Assembly (NCBI GenBank): GCA_030682575.1
Contig: JAUXNX010000003.1
Span: 62,001-126,000, forward strand
Direction: 5' to 3'
Length of the DNA stretch: 64,000 nt
From: Gammaproteobacteria bacterium
GTDB lineage: Bacteria; Pseudomonadota; Gammaproteobacteria; Pseudomonadales; Pseudohongiellaceae
In this document: piece after piece, positions 10,988 to 19,461 of the stretch
How positions within the stretch are numbered: the first letter of the stretch is position 1
How the letters are laid out: every line of letters starts with the position of its first letter
Notes under the pieces: model-generated
Told to the model about the DNA's origin: nothing
Databases searched by the model: none
What the model saw: the letters and a program-made list of their open reading frames with translations, nothing else
Position numbers and translations under genes: made by a program

Positions 10988-11010
10988 TCAAGGGGTCAGG
11001 TTCCTTGATC
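10988..11010 (+). repeat. Single copy of the REP-like arm
   Basis: The 23-nt string beginning TCAAGGGGTCAGG and ending TTCCTTGATC matches the left arm of the palindrome at 11094-11194. It lies in the gcdH leader region. Probably a solo half of the same repeat family. Confidence 0.6.
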
Positions 11011-11093
11011 CCTTGATCGTTAATAGAGCGGCCGTTCAGGACAGTTGCCGCATCTTAGCAAGCGCGTCCTCATAAACAAAGCCCGCCTCGGAA

Positions 11094-11194
11094 GCATGGG
11101 GTCAAAAAATCAAGGGGTCAGGTTCCTTGATCATTCCATGGATCAAGGAACCTGACCCCTTGATTTGTGACCCCTTGATTTTTTGACCCCATGC
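11094..11194. repeat. REP-like long palindrome in front of uvrD
   Basis: Left arm 11094-11132 and right arm 11141-11194 are reverse complements, apart from a 15-nt duplication-like insertion (a second CCCCTTGATT unit) in the right arm. The centre is 8 nt. The core GGGGTCAGGTTCCTTGATC resembles repeats mobilised by REP-associated (RAYT) transposases in proteobacteria. That assignment is by recollection of motif style. No transposase is nearby. Confidence 0.75.
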
Positions 11195-11200
11195 TACAAT
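11192..11200 (+). promoter_or_regulatory. Extended -10 element for uvrD
   Basis: TGCTACAAT fits the extended -10 pattern TGnTAnAAT. Initiation about 7-9 nt after the hexamer would fall at or just before the uvrD ATG at 11209, implying a leaderless or nearly leaderless mRNA. There is no Shine-Dalgarno before that ATG. No clear -35 is visible at the right spacing, and extended -10 promoters can do without one. Confidence 0.5.
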
Positions 11201-11208
11201 CCCGCGCC

Positions 11209-13401
11209 ATGGACGTCTCATACCTTCTCGACTCACTCAACGAACCGCAACGCCAGGCCGTCGCAGCTCCCGCCAACAACCTGCTGGTACTCGCCGGGGC
11301 CGGCAGCGGCAAGACCCGCGTACTCGTACATCGCATCGCCTGGCTGATGCAGATCGAGGGGGTCTCGCCCTTCAGCATTCTCGCCGTGACCTTCACCAAC
11401 AAGGCTGCCCGCGAGATGCGTCATCGTATCGAACATCTCCTGGGGCAATCGCTCGGCGGCATGTGGGTGGGCACCTTCCACGGCCTCGCGCATCGATTGC
11501 TGCGCATGCATTACCGCGAAGCCAACCTGCCGGAGAACTTCCACATTCTCGACAGCGACGACCAGTTGCGACTGATCAAACGCCTGTGCAAGAACCTCGG
11601 ATTGGACGAGGAGCGCTGGCCACCGCGCCAGTGCCAGTGGTACATCAACTCGCAAAAGGACGAAGGCCTGCGCGCCAAGCACATCGAGCACTTCGGCGAC
11701 GAATACACCCGCAACATGCTCAGTCTGTACACCGCTTATGAGGACGCCTGCCAGCGCGGCGGCATGGTCGACTTCGGCGAGATCCTGCTGCGCGCCCACG
11801 AACTTTGGCTGAACAATCCGCAGATCCTGCAGCACTACCAGCGCCGCTTTCAGCACATCCTGGTGGACGAGTTCCAGGACACCAATACCATCCAATACGC
11901 CTGGTTGCGCGTGCTCGCGGGCAAGGACAATCACCTGATGGTGGTTGGCGACGATGACCAGTCCATCTACGGCTGGCGCGGCGCGAAGATCGAGAACATC
12001 CAGCGCTTCAATCAGGATTTCCCCGGCGCCGACATGGTAAGGCTGGAGCAGAACTACCGCTCCACCTCCAACATCCTCAAGGCTGCCAACAAGTTGATCA
12101 GCAACAATCAGGGGCGTCTGGGCAAGGAGCTGTGGACCGACGGCAGCGAGGGCGAAGCGATCTCCCTCTACGAAGCCTTCAACGAACAGGACGAGGCGCG
12201 CTTCATCGTCGAACGTTTGCAGAGCTGGCTCAACACCGGCAATCGTCTCTCGGATGCCGCCATCCTGTATCGTTCCAACGCCCAGTCCCGCGAGTTGGAA
12301 GATGCGTTGCTGCGCGTGGGGTTGTCCTATCGCATCTATGGCGGCCATCGTTTCTACGAGCGCCTCGAAATCAAGAATGCACTGGCGTATCTGCGCCTGC
12401 TGGTAAATCGTCACGACGACACCGCCATGGAGCGCGTCATCAATACCCCAACAAGAGGCATCGGCGATCAGACGCTGGAGATCCTGCGCGGCGTGGCACG
12501 GAAAGAAGACATTTCATTGTGGGCCGCTTCGGAGAAATGCCTGAGTCACGGCCTGCTCACTGGCCGCGCCTCCAGTGCCGTACAGAAGTTCATGGAACTG
12601 ATCGGCCAGTTGCACCGCGAATGCGACGCCCTCGCGCTGGCGAAGAAGGTCGAGTATGTGATTACTCACAGCGGCCTGATCCCCCACCACGAGAAGGAAG
12701 GTGGCGAGAAAGCCGCGGGCCGCATCGAGAACCTGCAGGAACTCGTGAGCGCTGCCGGCGGCTTCGACGAACTCGATCCGGACGCAGAAGTCATGGCCAT
12801 CGAGTCGATGGCGTTTCTCGCCGCATTCCTGGATCAGGCCTCACTGGATGCCGGCGAAGGCCAGGCCAGCGAATCCGATGACGCCGTGCAACTGATGACG
12901 CTGCACTCCGCCAAGGGTCTCGAATTCAGATTGGTGTTTCTCGCAGGCATGGAGGAAGGCCTGTTTCCCCACAAGATGTCGATGGACGGACTGGCCGGGC
13001 TCGAAGAAGAGCGCAGGCTCTGCTATGTCGGCATCACCCGCGCGATGACCAAGCTCTACCTCACCCATGCCGAGTCGCGACGCCTGCACGGCGAAGTCAA
13101 CATCACGCGGCCCTCACGGTTCATCCGCGAGATTCCGGCAGATCTTGTCGAGCACGTGCGCATAAAATCCTCGATCATCAGACCCTCAGCATTCTATGGT
13201 CGCCCTGCTCCTTCGTTGGTGCAGGACGACATCCCTGACACCGGCATCAGCCTGGGCTCCCGCGTGCGCCACGGCAAGTTTGGCGAGGGCGTGGTGCTCA
13301 ACTGCGAAGGTCACGGTGCCAATGCCAGGGTACAGGTGAACTTCCACGATGCGGGCAGCAAGTGGCTGGCGTTGTCTTACGCTAAGCTGGAAGTGATGTA
13401 G
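11209..13401 (+). CDS. uvrD: DNA helicase II UvrD
   Basis: SF1 3'-5' helicase of nucleotide excision and mismatch repair. The start at 11209 gives MDVSYLLDSLNEPQRQAVAA, which matches the known UvrD N-terminus; an ATG at 11191 lies inside the repeat. The 730-residue product has Walker A LAGAGSGKT, VDEFQDTN, GDDDQSIYGWRGA, RLEQNYRS, TLHSAKGLEF and VGITRA in order. The C-terminal Tudor-like tail (RVRHGKFGEGVVLNCEGHG) is also present. No LexA-type box was seen upstream. Confidence 0.97.
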   Translation: MDVSYLLDSLNEPQRQAVAAPANNLLVLAGAGSGKTRVLVHRIAWLMQIEGVSPFSILAVTFTNKAAREMRHRIEHLLGQSLGGMWVGTFHGLAHRLLRMHYREANLPENFHILDSDDQLRLIKRLCKNLGLDEERWPPRQCQWYINSQKDEGLRAKHIEHFGDEYTRNMLSLYTAYEDACQRGGMVDFGEILLRAHELWLNNPQILQHYQRRFQHILVDEFQDTNTIQYAWLRVLAGKDNHLMVVGDDDQSIYGWRGAKIENIQRFNQDFPGADMVRLEQNYRSTSNILKAANKLISNNQGRLGKELWTDGSEGEAISLYEAFNEQDEARFIVERLQSWLNTGNRLSDAAILYRSNAQSRELEDALLRVGLSYRIYGGHRFYERLEIKNALAYLRLLVNRHDDTAMERVINTPTRGIGDQTLEILRGVARKEDISLWAASEKCLSHGLLTGRASSAVQKFMELIGQLHRECDALALAKKVEYVITHSGLIPHHEKEGGEKAAGRIENLQELVSAAGGFDELDPDAEVMAIESMAFLAAFLDQASLDAGEGQASESDDAVQLMTLHSAKGLEFRLVFLAGMEEGLFPHKMSMDGLAGLEEERRLCYVGITRAMTKLYLTHAESRRLHGEVNITRPSRFIREIPADLVEHVRIKSSIIRPSAFYGRPAPSLVQDDIPDTGISLGSRVRHGKFGEGVVLNCEGHGANARVQVNFHDAGSKWLALSYAKLEVM

Positions 13402-13535
13402 TAACCCTCTGGAACGTCCTGCCCGCCGAATCCCGAATCCTGATCTATATTCATATGGAGAAAAACCCGGAAAGTTTTACTCCCCTTTTTGGTAGCTGCG
13501 AGCATGCTTCCCAAATAGGGAATCTGGATGGAGTC

Positions 13536-13604
13536 ATGAAAGTCTTGGGACGAGACAAACTCAGCAAATTTCCTGCCAGGGAATCGAGCGAAATTCAACA
13601 TCAA
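13536..13604 (+). pseudogene. Remnant of a HigB-type toxin gene
   Basis: A short frame from ATG 13536 reads MKVLGRDKLSKFPARE, like the start of HigB (RelE-superfamily host-inhibition of growth toxin). About 50 nt on, in another frame (from 13591), the DNA reads FNIKGN, the conserved C-terminal piece of the same family. The middle of the gene is therefore missing and the ends are out of frame. Identification is by memory of family patterns, without an alignment. Confidence 0.5.
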
Positions 13605-13606
13605 AG

Positions 13607-13818
13607 GTAATCAAGACCGATGCCCAGCACGCAGCAGCACTTGCGCGGCTGATGACATTAATGAAGGCCGAGCCTGTAGAAGCGATCAAAAGCATGATTC
13701 ACAGGCTGAATGAAGGGTTGGGAATTCCGTTGGATTTACTGTTGCAGGAAGACCACCTGACTTCGCCTAGCGAAACACTTCCATCGACATCATCCGCGCG
13801 TGCGTCCGTTCAGTAAGC
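13607..13818 (+). pseudogene. Remnant of a HigA-type antitoxin gene (internal deletion)
   Basis: The frame without a usable start codon reads IKTDAQHAAALARLMTLMKA and, a few residues on, MIHRLNEGLGIPLDLLLQE. In intact HigA proteins the first piece is the N-terminus and the second is the end of the helix-turn-helix domain. The 60 or so residues between them (the DNA-binding helices) are absent here. It directly follows the HigB remnant, in the natural toxin-antitoxin order. The 3' end overlaps the convergent diiron oxygenase gene. Confidence 0.55.
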
Positions 13819-14753
13819 AAACCAACCGCTTTCATATTGATGAACAATTGTCGGAAGCGGTTACGATTGATCTCCGGATGACGGATGCGGTACTGACGCA
13901 AGTGGTGACGCAGAGCGGCGACATCCCAGCCGTATTTTTCCGCGATACGTGTATAAACGTTCAGGGAGTTGGCAAGACGCAGCACGTTATCAAGGACGAA
14001 GTCACTGCGCTCTGCAAGCTCCACACTGCTCAACTCCCTGAGATGTTCCTTGAGAAATTCCACGCCGAATTTGACGTGCCGTGCTTCGTCCGCTGCGATG
14101 TAATCAATGGCGAAAGCCAGCACGGGTACTCGCGTGTACTGGCGTATTTCCTGGAACTTCGCCATCGCCAGACTCTCGATCAGAATCTGACACGCGATGA
14201 ATTTCATGTCCCAGCGCGGATCGTCCACCATGGTCTGAATGAGACGTCTCAACTCGTTGCTTGGGGGATGAATCTCTCCGACGATTTCGTGCAGATAACG
14301 TGAGAAAAACTCCACATGGCGTGCCTCATCAAATACCTGAGAACTGGCAAACAGCTTGGCCTCGACCGTAGGCATGCATGACACGAGTTGCGAGGATACC
14401 AGCAGCGCGCCCTGCTCCCCATGCAGTATCTCGCTGATTTCCAGCGCGTGTCGCCACCAGCTGATGCGGCATCTGTCGCTTTCCGCGAGTGCGTCATAGG
14501 CGGAGAATCCATGCATCGGTTCGCCTTCATCCAATGTCGGAAATGGGTGATTGTGATTGGAATCCTGCCAGGGTACGTCACTACGAGCATTCCACATTCT
14601 GGCTTTGGCGAGTTCGTAGAGACTGTGTATGCGACCAGGCTCTTCTTCATATTTCCACAAAATGCTTCCATGTATCTTTGTCGAAAAATCACTGCGCTGC
14701 TGCACTGAACTTTCACTTGGTATTCGGTTGTTCCTCATATCCTTGATCATCAT
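13767..14753 (-). CDS. Ferritin-like diiron oxygenase
   Basis: 328 residues with the complete diiron ligand pattern of ferritin-like oxygenases: Glu113, Glu143 and His146 (DEARH), Glu193, Glu223 and His226 (second DEARH). This fold is shared by AurF-type N-oxygenases, R2-like oxidases and acyl-carrier-protein hydroxylases/desaturases; which reaction applies cannot be told from motifs. It starts at ATG 14753 behind AGGGAACGG. The gene is divergent from an acyl-AMP ligase/ACP operon, 132 nt away. This suggests that it oxidises the acyl chain on that carrier protein or the final product. The substrate is inferred. Confidence 0.75.
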   Translation of the reverse strand: MMIKDMRNNRIPSESSVQQRSDFSTKIHGSILWKYEEEPGRIHSLYELAKARMWNARSDVPWQDSNHNHPFPTLDEGEPMHGFSAYDALAESDRCRISWWRHALEISEILHGEQGALLVSSQLVSCMPTVEAKLFASSQVFDEARHVEFFSRYLHEIVGEIHPPSNELRRLIQTMVDDPRWDMKFIACQILIESLAMAKFQEIRQYTRVPVLAFAIDYIAADEARHVKFGVEFLKEHLRELSSVELAERSDFVLDNVLRLANSLNVYTRIAEKYGWDVAALRHHLRQYRIRHPEINRNRFRQLFINMKAVGLLTERTHARMMSMEVFR

Positions 14754-14837
14754 CCGTTCCCTGGATAGCTTACTGATGACTCCAGTATAGACAGCAACTG
14801 GAACTCTGCCATGTGCTTCCTTGTCGTTTTCCAGTTG

Positions 14838-14861
14838 TTGGTCTAAATTGAATCAGACCAA
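14838..14861. promoter_or_regulatory. Inverted repeat between the oxygenase and the acyl-ligase operon
   Basis: TTGGTCT (14838-14844) and AGACCAA (14855-14861) are exact reverse complements separated by 10 nt, in the only intergenic gap of the cluster. The spacing and position fit an operator controlling one or both divergent transcripts. No regulator gene lies next to it and no clear -35/-10 pair was found. Confidence 0.4.
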
Positions 14862-14885
14862 GGATAGATACAAGGATGTGTCGCC

Positions 14886-16562
14886 ATGCCAACCAGGGAC
14901 CGGGACCTGATATCCCTTCTCGAAACGCAAGTCACCCGTTACTCCGACAGCACACTGTATACCTTTCTGAACAAGGATATCTCCAGTGTGGCGAACCTGA
15001 CATATGTGAATGTGTACGAACGGGCAATTGTCATTGCTGCCGCGCTGCAGCAACGCGGACTGCAGAAGTCGCCTGTGGCATTGCTCTATCCGCACGGCCC
15101 GGATTTTATCGTCGCATTTCTGGCCGCCATCCTCGCAGGCGCATGGCCGATGCCTCTTACCAGACCGCGTGGTCAGGAATGGTCCAGCGTTTTCCATACC
15201 GTGGTGATCAGCGGCGCAGACACTGTCCTTACGCTCTCCAGGACGAAGAAGATGATTCCGGAAACGCTGCTGGTTGCCAGTAAAGTACAAGTCATGTGTA
15301 CGGATACTTCGGAGCTGCCCTGCGATGTGCAGAGGTGGCAACGTCCGGATGTCCAGCTCCACGACATTGCCTTCATTCAGTACACCTCAGGCTCCACGTC
15401 ACGTCCCCGCGGAGTCATCGTGACACACGAAAATGTTCTGCATAATTCCGCGAGCATCAAGCACAGTTTTGGTTGTTCCGCGCAGGAAGTCTGTGTGTCC
15501 TGGCTGCCCTTCCATCACGACATGGGGTTGATCGGGCATATCATCCAGCCCCTTTACGCCGGAATGCCCAATTATTTTCTTTCACCAGCGGATTTTCTCG
15601 GCGATCCGCAACGCTGGCTGAGCGCGATCTCCCGCTACAGAGGCACGATCAGTGGTGCGCCGAATTTCGCATATGCCCTGTGTGCCGAAAGAAACCATTC
15701 GCCAGACATCGAGAACAACCTGGATCTGAGCAGTTGGCGTCTGGCTTACTGTGGATCCGAAAGAATCGTGTCGGCTGTGCTGAAGCGATTCGCACGTGTG
15801 TTCAGAAAAGCGTCTTTCAACGAGAGCGCATTCTTTCCCTGTTATGGAATGGCGGAATCAACACTGTTTGTATGTGGCCAGCACGAGCTTTCCTCTCCGC
15901 AGGACGGACCTTACCCCGCAGTGGGAGCAGTCACGGACAACGACAGCATTGCCATCGTCGATCCTGCAACTCTGGACCGATTGCCCGAAGGTGAAACCGG
16001 CGAAGTCTGGATCAAGTCCTCATCTGTTTCACCAGGCTACTTTCGTGATCCGAAAGCGACACGAGAGATTTTTCATCAGAACCTGAATGGCATAACCGGT
16101 TACATGCGAACAAGTGACATCGGTTTTATCAGAGACAACGCACTGTATTTTGTTGGTCGTCTAAAGAACCTCATCAAGCGCCGTGGCCGCTCCTTCCATG
16201 CCGAAGACATTGAGGAGCGTGTAGAAAGCGCGCTGATTGAACGGGGAATCAAACGGTGTGCGGCATTTGCAATCGCTGGCAACGAAGAAGATGCCCTGGT
16301 GCTGCTGCTTGAGCACGATGGGTCGACCTGCGAGTCCCTGTTGACCACCGTGCCAGAGGATGCACGTGCGTTGGTATGTGATGCGCTCGGCATCGTGCCG
16401 GAGTTCGTACATATAGTCCCCAAACGGAGTCTGCCCCTGACTACCAGCGGCAAACTGCAGCGAGCAATTTGCAGGGACCACTTTCTTCAATCCAGACAGA
16501 CATTGATCAACGAGAGGGAATTCGCTCAGGCGGACAGGGAGTTGTTGCATGCATCAAAATGA
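14886..16562 (+). CDS. Fatty-acyl-AMP ligase (FAAL)
   Basis: 558-residue adenylate-forming enzyme. The phosphate-binding motif QYTSGSTSRPRGVIVTHENV is near residue 165, followed by the FAAL-type WLPFHHDMGLIGHI near 206. Others are CYGMAEST, SPGYFRD, and a C-terminal catalytic region with TTSGKLQRA. FAALs activate free fatty acids as acyl-adenylates and pass them to a carrier protein rather than to CoA. The next gene encodes such a carrier, with which it overlaps by 14 nt. It starts at ATG 14886 behind AAGGA. First gene of a five-gene operon. Confidence 0.88.
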   Translation: MPTRDRDLISLLETQVTRYSDSTLYTFLNKDISSVANLTYVNVYERAIVIAAALQQRGLQKSPVALLYPHGPDFIVAFLAAILAGAWPMPLTRPRGQEWSSVFHTVVISGADTVLTLSRTKKMIPETLLVASKVQVMCTDTSELPCDVQRWQRPDVQLHDIAFIQYTSGSTSRPRGVIVTHENVLHNSASIKHSFGCSAQEVCVSWLPFHHDMGLIGHIIQPLYAGMPNYFLSPADFLGDPQRWLSAISRYRGTISGAPNFAYALCAERNHSPDIENNLDLSSWRLAYCGSERIVSAVLKRFARVFRKASFNESAFFPCYGMAESTLFVCGQHELSSPQDGPYPAVGAVTDNDSIAIVDPATLDRLPEGETGEVWIKSSSVSPGYFRDPKATREIFHQNLNGITGYMRTSDIGFIRDNALYFVGRLKNLIKRRGRSFHAEDIEERVESALIERGIKRCAAFAIAGNEEDALVLLLEHDGSTCESLLTTVPEDARALVCDALGIVPEFVHIVPKRSLPLTTSGKLQRAICRDHFLQSRQTLINEREFAQADRELLHASK

Positions 16563-16827
16563 GATCGACATGAAATCAGATGAGATCAGGGTTGCCGTCA
16601 TGGCCCTGCTGCGCGAGGCGGGTCAGGATGAAATTGAACCTGTGCTCAGCTCACACCTGGGAGCGCTGGGCCTGGACTCATTGAAACTGGTGGAAATAAT
16701 CTTTGCTCTGGAAACTCGCTTCGCGGTCGTGGCAGACGAGGAACTGATGGCGGAACTGAACACCGTAGGAGATCTTGTCGACATGATCCAGCAGGCGTGT
16801 GCGACACGGCATGCAGGAACAGTGTGA
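16549..16827 (+). CDS. Acyl carrier protein
   Basis: 92-residue stand-alone carrier protein. The attachment site is GLDSL with Ser44, modified by 4'-phosphopantetheine in this family. It is preceded by the acidic helix I region, and ends in a short tail. The start at 16549 overlaps the FAAL stop; an alternative start is ATG 16570, which would remove seven residues. The coupling with FAAL upstream and an acyltransferase downstream suggests a dedicated carrier, separate from fatty acid synthesis. Confidence 0.88.
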   Translation: MHQNEIDMKSDEIRVAVMALLREAGQDEIEPVLSSHLGALGLDSLKLVEIIFALETRFAVVADEELMAELNTVGDLVDMIQQACATRHAGTV

Positions 16828-16837
16828 GGACAGCCAT

Positions 16838-18226
16838 ATGGACAACAGCGCACTCACTGGCGTGCCGGACGCACAGCTGGAGTGGCCCTCATGGCCAACT
16901 CCCGCACAACTCTCGTTGATAGCCCCACCCACCGTCAGGCAGATGATGATGAATGCCGGTCTCTGTCTGCAGTATGGCGAGTATTTCAGGTCCATGGAAT
17001 TCTGTTGTTCCGCGATAGAAGGACTGCTGGCGTTGCGTGTTGAATCCGTCACCCGATCCGTGCGGCAGCAGTTACCTGCGCTTGATCCGGGAGTGCGAAT
17101 CGTGCACACGGAACTGGGCTTTCGAGTAGAGCTCGTCAGAACCGAATATGGAGAACAGGAATGTGCCTCAGTGCTGCGCTACGGACTTCTGCTCCACAAT
17201 GCTCTGACGGGAACCTTCAGCACTGACTCGAAGGAGAGCCATCTGATTCGCTGCACGATCACTGAGCGGTTTCTGTTGGCATTGCAGAGTTTTTCCAGAA
17301 AGAACCTTGTCTCCTGCTATCCATTGAGCACAAGAAAGGCTGTGTTGCGTGCATTTCTGCGACTGCGCATTGCGCTTGAGAGACGCCTGCCATCGATGCA
17401 GGCGGTGGAGGTACTGCAGACAAGATTTCTCGCTCTTCTCCTTCATGAGCCTGAACAGGTTGCACGGGCAATACTGAGAGAGTTTCGTTTCCACAGCGAA
17501 TACAACTTCGCCAAGCGTCATCTTCATCTGCACGGATTGCCCGGCAGTCAACAGTATCTGGAGTCCTTCGTGTGGCCGGAGAAGGAGGACTACATTGCGT
17601 ACATCGCCGCGCAGCCGGGATCACGCGTCCTGGTTACGATTCACATGGGAGACTTTCTTGGCGCGTTCAGGTGTATCGCCGCGCTTGCCAATCCCCGGCG
17701 TGGCGCGATCTCGCTGAGACGGGAACAGGAAACCGACAGGGAGAAGGACTACCGCGTTGGCGAGCGGCTCGATCACAAGGTCTTGCGTCATGGTCAATAC
17801 AACCCGATCAGCATAGTTGGTGCGCTGCGCAAGGGCGATCACACTTTGGCAATTCTCTTCGATCTGAGAGATGAATTTGGTGAAACCGTCGCTGCCCGTT
17901 TTTTCGGTCATCAAGCGCGCTTCGTGAAGGGACCAGCCCAGCTCGCGATCATGGGCAAGGCACCCATACTCCCCTTCGTTACCTTTGAAAGGAACGGTTG
18001 CAATCACATCGAGTTGGAGACCGTCATCGATACTCGCCTGTTATCTGCAGAGTCTCTGATGGACGCTACATCCAGGATCACGCAACAACTCGTGACTCTG
18101 GCTGAAAAGTGGATCTGCCGTACGCCAGAGCAATGGAAGTACCTCAACTCCCTCCCAGGCTACTTCGAGCGTTCGGCGGACTCACCGCAACGCGATGATC
18201 TATCACTGCAAGGGAGGTTCGAATGA
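16838..18226 (+). CDS. LpxL/HtrB-like acyltransferase
   Basis: 462 residues; start at ATG 16838 behind GAGGACAG (an ATG at 16799 inside the ACP gene is less likely). The first half (to about residue 190) is unrecognised. The second half resembles the LpxL/HtrB lysophospholipid acyltransferase fold: VLVTIHMGDFLGAFRCIA (His269), AILFDLRDEFG, AARFFGHQARFVKGPAQLAI and PILPFVTFERNG. Relatives take acyl groups from acyl-ACP. The usual HX4(D/E) acid is not at the canonical spacing: His is followed by MGDFL, so the acid sits three residues away. No transmembrane helix is obvious. It probably transfers the acyl chain to an unknown acceptor. Confidence 0.65.
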   Translation: MDNSALTGVPDAQLEWPSWPTPAQLSLIAPPTVRQMMMNAGLCLQYGEYFRSMEFCCSAIEGLLALRVESVTRSVRQQLPALDPGVRIVHTELGFRVELVRTEYGEQECASVLRYGLLLHNALTGTFSTDSKESHLIRCTITERFLLALQSFSRKNLVSCYPLSTRKAVLRAFLRLRIALERRLPSMQAVEVLQTRFLALLLHEPEQVARAILREFRFHSEYNFAKRHLHLHGLPGSQQYLESFVWPEKEDYIAYIAAQPGSRVLVTIHMGDFLGAFRCIAALANPRRGAISLRREQETDREKDYRVGERLDHKVLRHGQYNPISIVGALRKGDHTLAILFDLRDEFGETVAARFFGHQARFVKGPAQLAIMGKAPILPFVTFERNGCNHIELETVIDTRLLSAESLMDATSRITQQLVTLAEKWICRTPEQWKYLNSLPGYFERSADSPQRDDLSLQGRFE

Positions 18227-19461
18227 GTCATGAATTGTTTCGCCGGGAGGCAGTGAGCGCCTGCACGGATTCGCGACATGGCCATCACATTTTCCACCAA
18301 CCAATCTCCGTGCGCATCGCGGTGATTGGCGTCACTCTGATATTCCTTGCGTTCGTTGTCTTCGCCGCACTGGCCAGGGTGAAGCAGACGGAGCTTGTCA
18401 GAGGGCATCTGACTCCTGTCGAGGGAGAGATCAAGGTCTACAGCGACAGTCCGGGAATCTTCAGAGAGATTCACGGCAATGAAGGGCAGCACGTGCACAG
18501 AGGCGACATTCTCGCTACCGTGCTCCACCCCCGACATGACGCAGGTGGAAGGCAGTCCAGTCTCGTCCTGCTGGAACACACAGACCAGCAGATCTCACAA
18601 CTGCAGGAGAGGATGATCGCTTTGAAGGAGCGCGCGTTGATCGCCGAAGAACAAACTCTCGCGCGCATTGCCGGGCTTGGCAGAGAATTGATGCTGATGC
18701 AGGAAGAGTATGAGGTTGTCCTGAAGCGTCTCGACATCGCGGAGGAGGAGTACAGAAGCAGTTTGATTCTGTTGGATCGCAATTCCATCTCAAGCCGCGA
18801 ACACAATCAGACCGCATCTGCCTGGTACTCTCTTCTGCAGATGAGCAAGGGCGCGCGATTGAACATGGAAGGCAGGAAGCTCGCTCTGGAGGAGGCCAAC
18901 CAGCAACTTTCGATGCAACCATTGACGTTGAGGGACGAACTGCTGGGAATCCAGAATGGCATCTCGCAGCTACGTGCCCATCGCGACGAACTGAGCTTGC
19001 AGGGGTTGTTCGCCATCACGGCGCCTGCAGAGGGCACTCTTGCCAATGTCATTTCCCGCGTCGGCGATACTGCTGATCCACGCATCCCCTTCGCCACTCT
19101 TGTGCCAGTGAACCATGTTCTGGAGGCACGACTGTATCTGCCGTCACGCTCGGTAGGTGAGGTGGCAATCGGTCAGGATATCCTGCTTTCCTACGATGCT
19201 TACCCTTATCAAACTCACGGTACGTTTGCGGCAACGATTGTCAGCGTCTCGACGACCACCATGGATCCCCGGGAGTTTCTGATTCCCCTGGAATTGAACG
19301 AGCCGGTGTACCTCGTCCACGCACAGATTGCACAGCAGGGTGTTGGCACCGGGATACGACTTCGACCCGGCATGCATTTCACCGCCGAGATCGTTACCGG
19401 CAGCAACAGCCTTCTTGAGCGGTTGATCGCTCCTCTGAGCAGTCTGGGTCGAAAGTTATGA
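18223..19461 (+). CDS. HlyD/CvaA-type membrane fusion protein
   Basis: 412-residue periplasmic adaptor of a type I-like exporter. A single transmembrane helix spans about residues 30-51 (IAVIGVTLIFLAFVVFAALA). A first biotinyl/lipoyl-like half follows (IFREIHGNEGQHVHRGDILA), a long coiled coil (about 115-260), and the second half with ITAPAEGTLANVISRVGDT. The N-terminus (SHELFRREAVSA) and domain layout match colicin V adaptor CvaA. Its ATG overlaps the acyltransferase stop (ATGA) and its stop overlaps the start of the peptidase-ABC gene. Confidence 0.87.
   Translation: MSHELFRREAVSACTDSRHGHHIFHQPISVRIAVIGVTLIFLAFVVFAALARVKQTELVRGHLTPVEGEIKVYSDSPGIFREIHGNEGQHVHRGDILATVLHPRHDAGGRQSSLVLLEHTDQQISQLQERMIALKERALIAEEQTLARIAGLGRELMLMQEEYEVVLKRLDIAEEEYRSSLILLDRNSISSREHNQTASAWYSLLQMSKGARLNMEGRKLALEEANQQLSMQPLTLRDELLGIQNGISQLRAHRDELSLQGLFAITAPAEGTLANVISRVGDTADPRIPFATLVPVNHVLEARLYLPSRSVGEVAIGQDILLSYDAYPYQTHGTFAATIVSVSTTTMDPREFLIPLELNEPVYLVHAQIAQQGVGTGIRLRPGMHFTAEIVTGSNSLLERLIAPLSSLGRKL

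Noticed and set aside
14754-14885. Possible precursor peptide gene between oxygenase and FAAL
   Set aside because: The only plus-strand start there gives an 11-residue peptide; no double-glycine leader.
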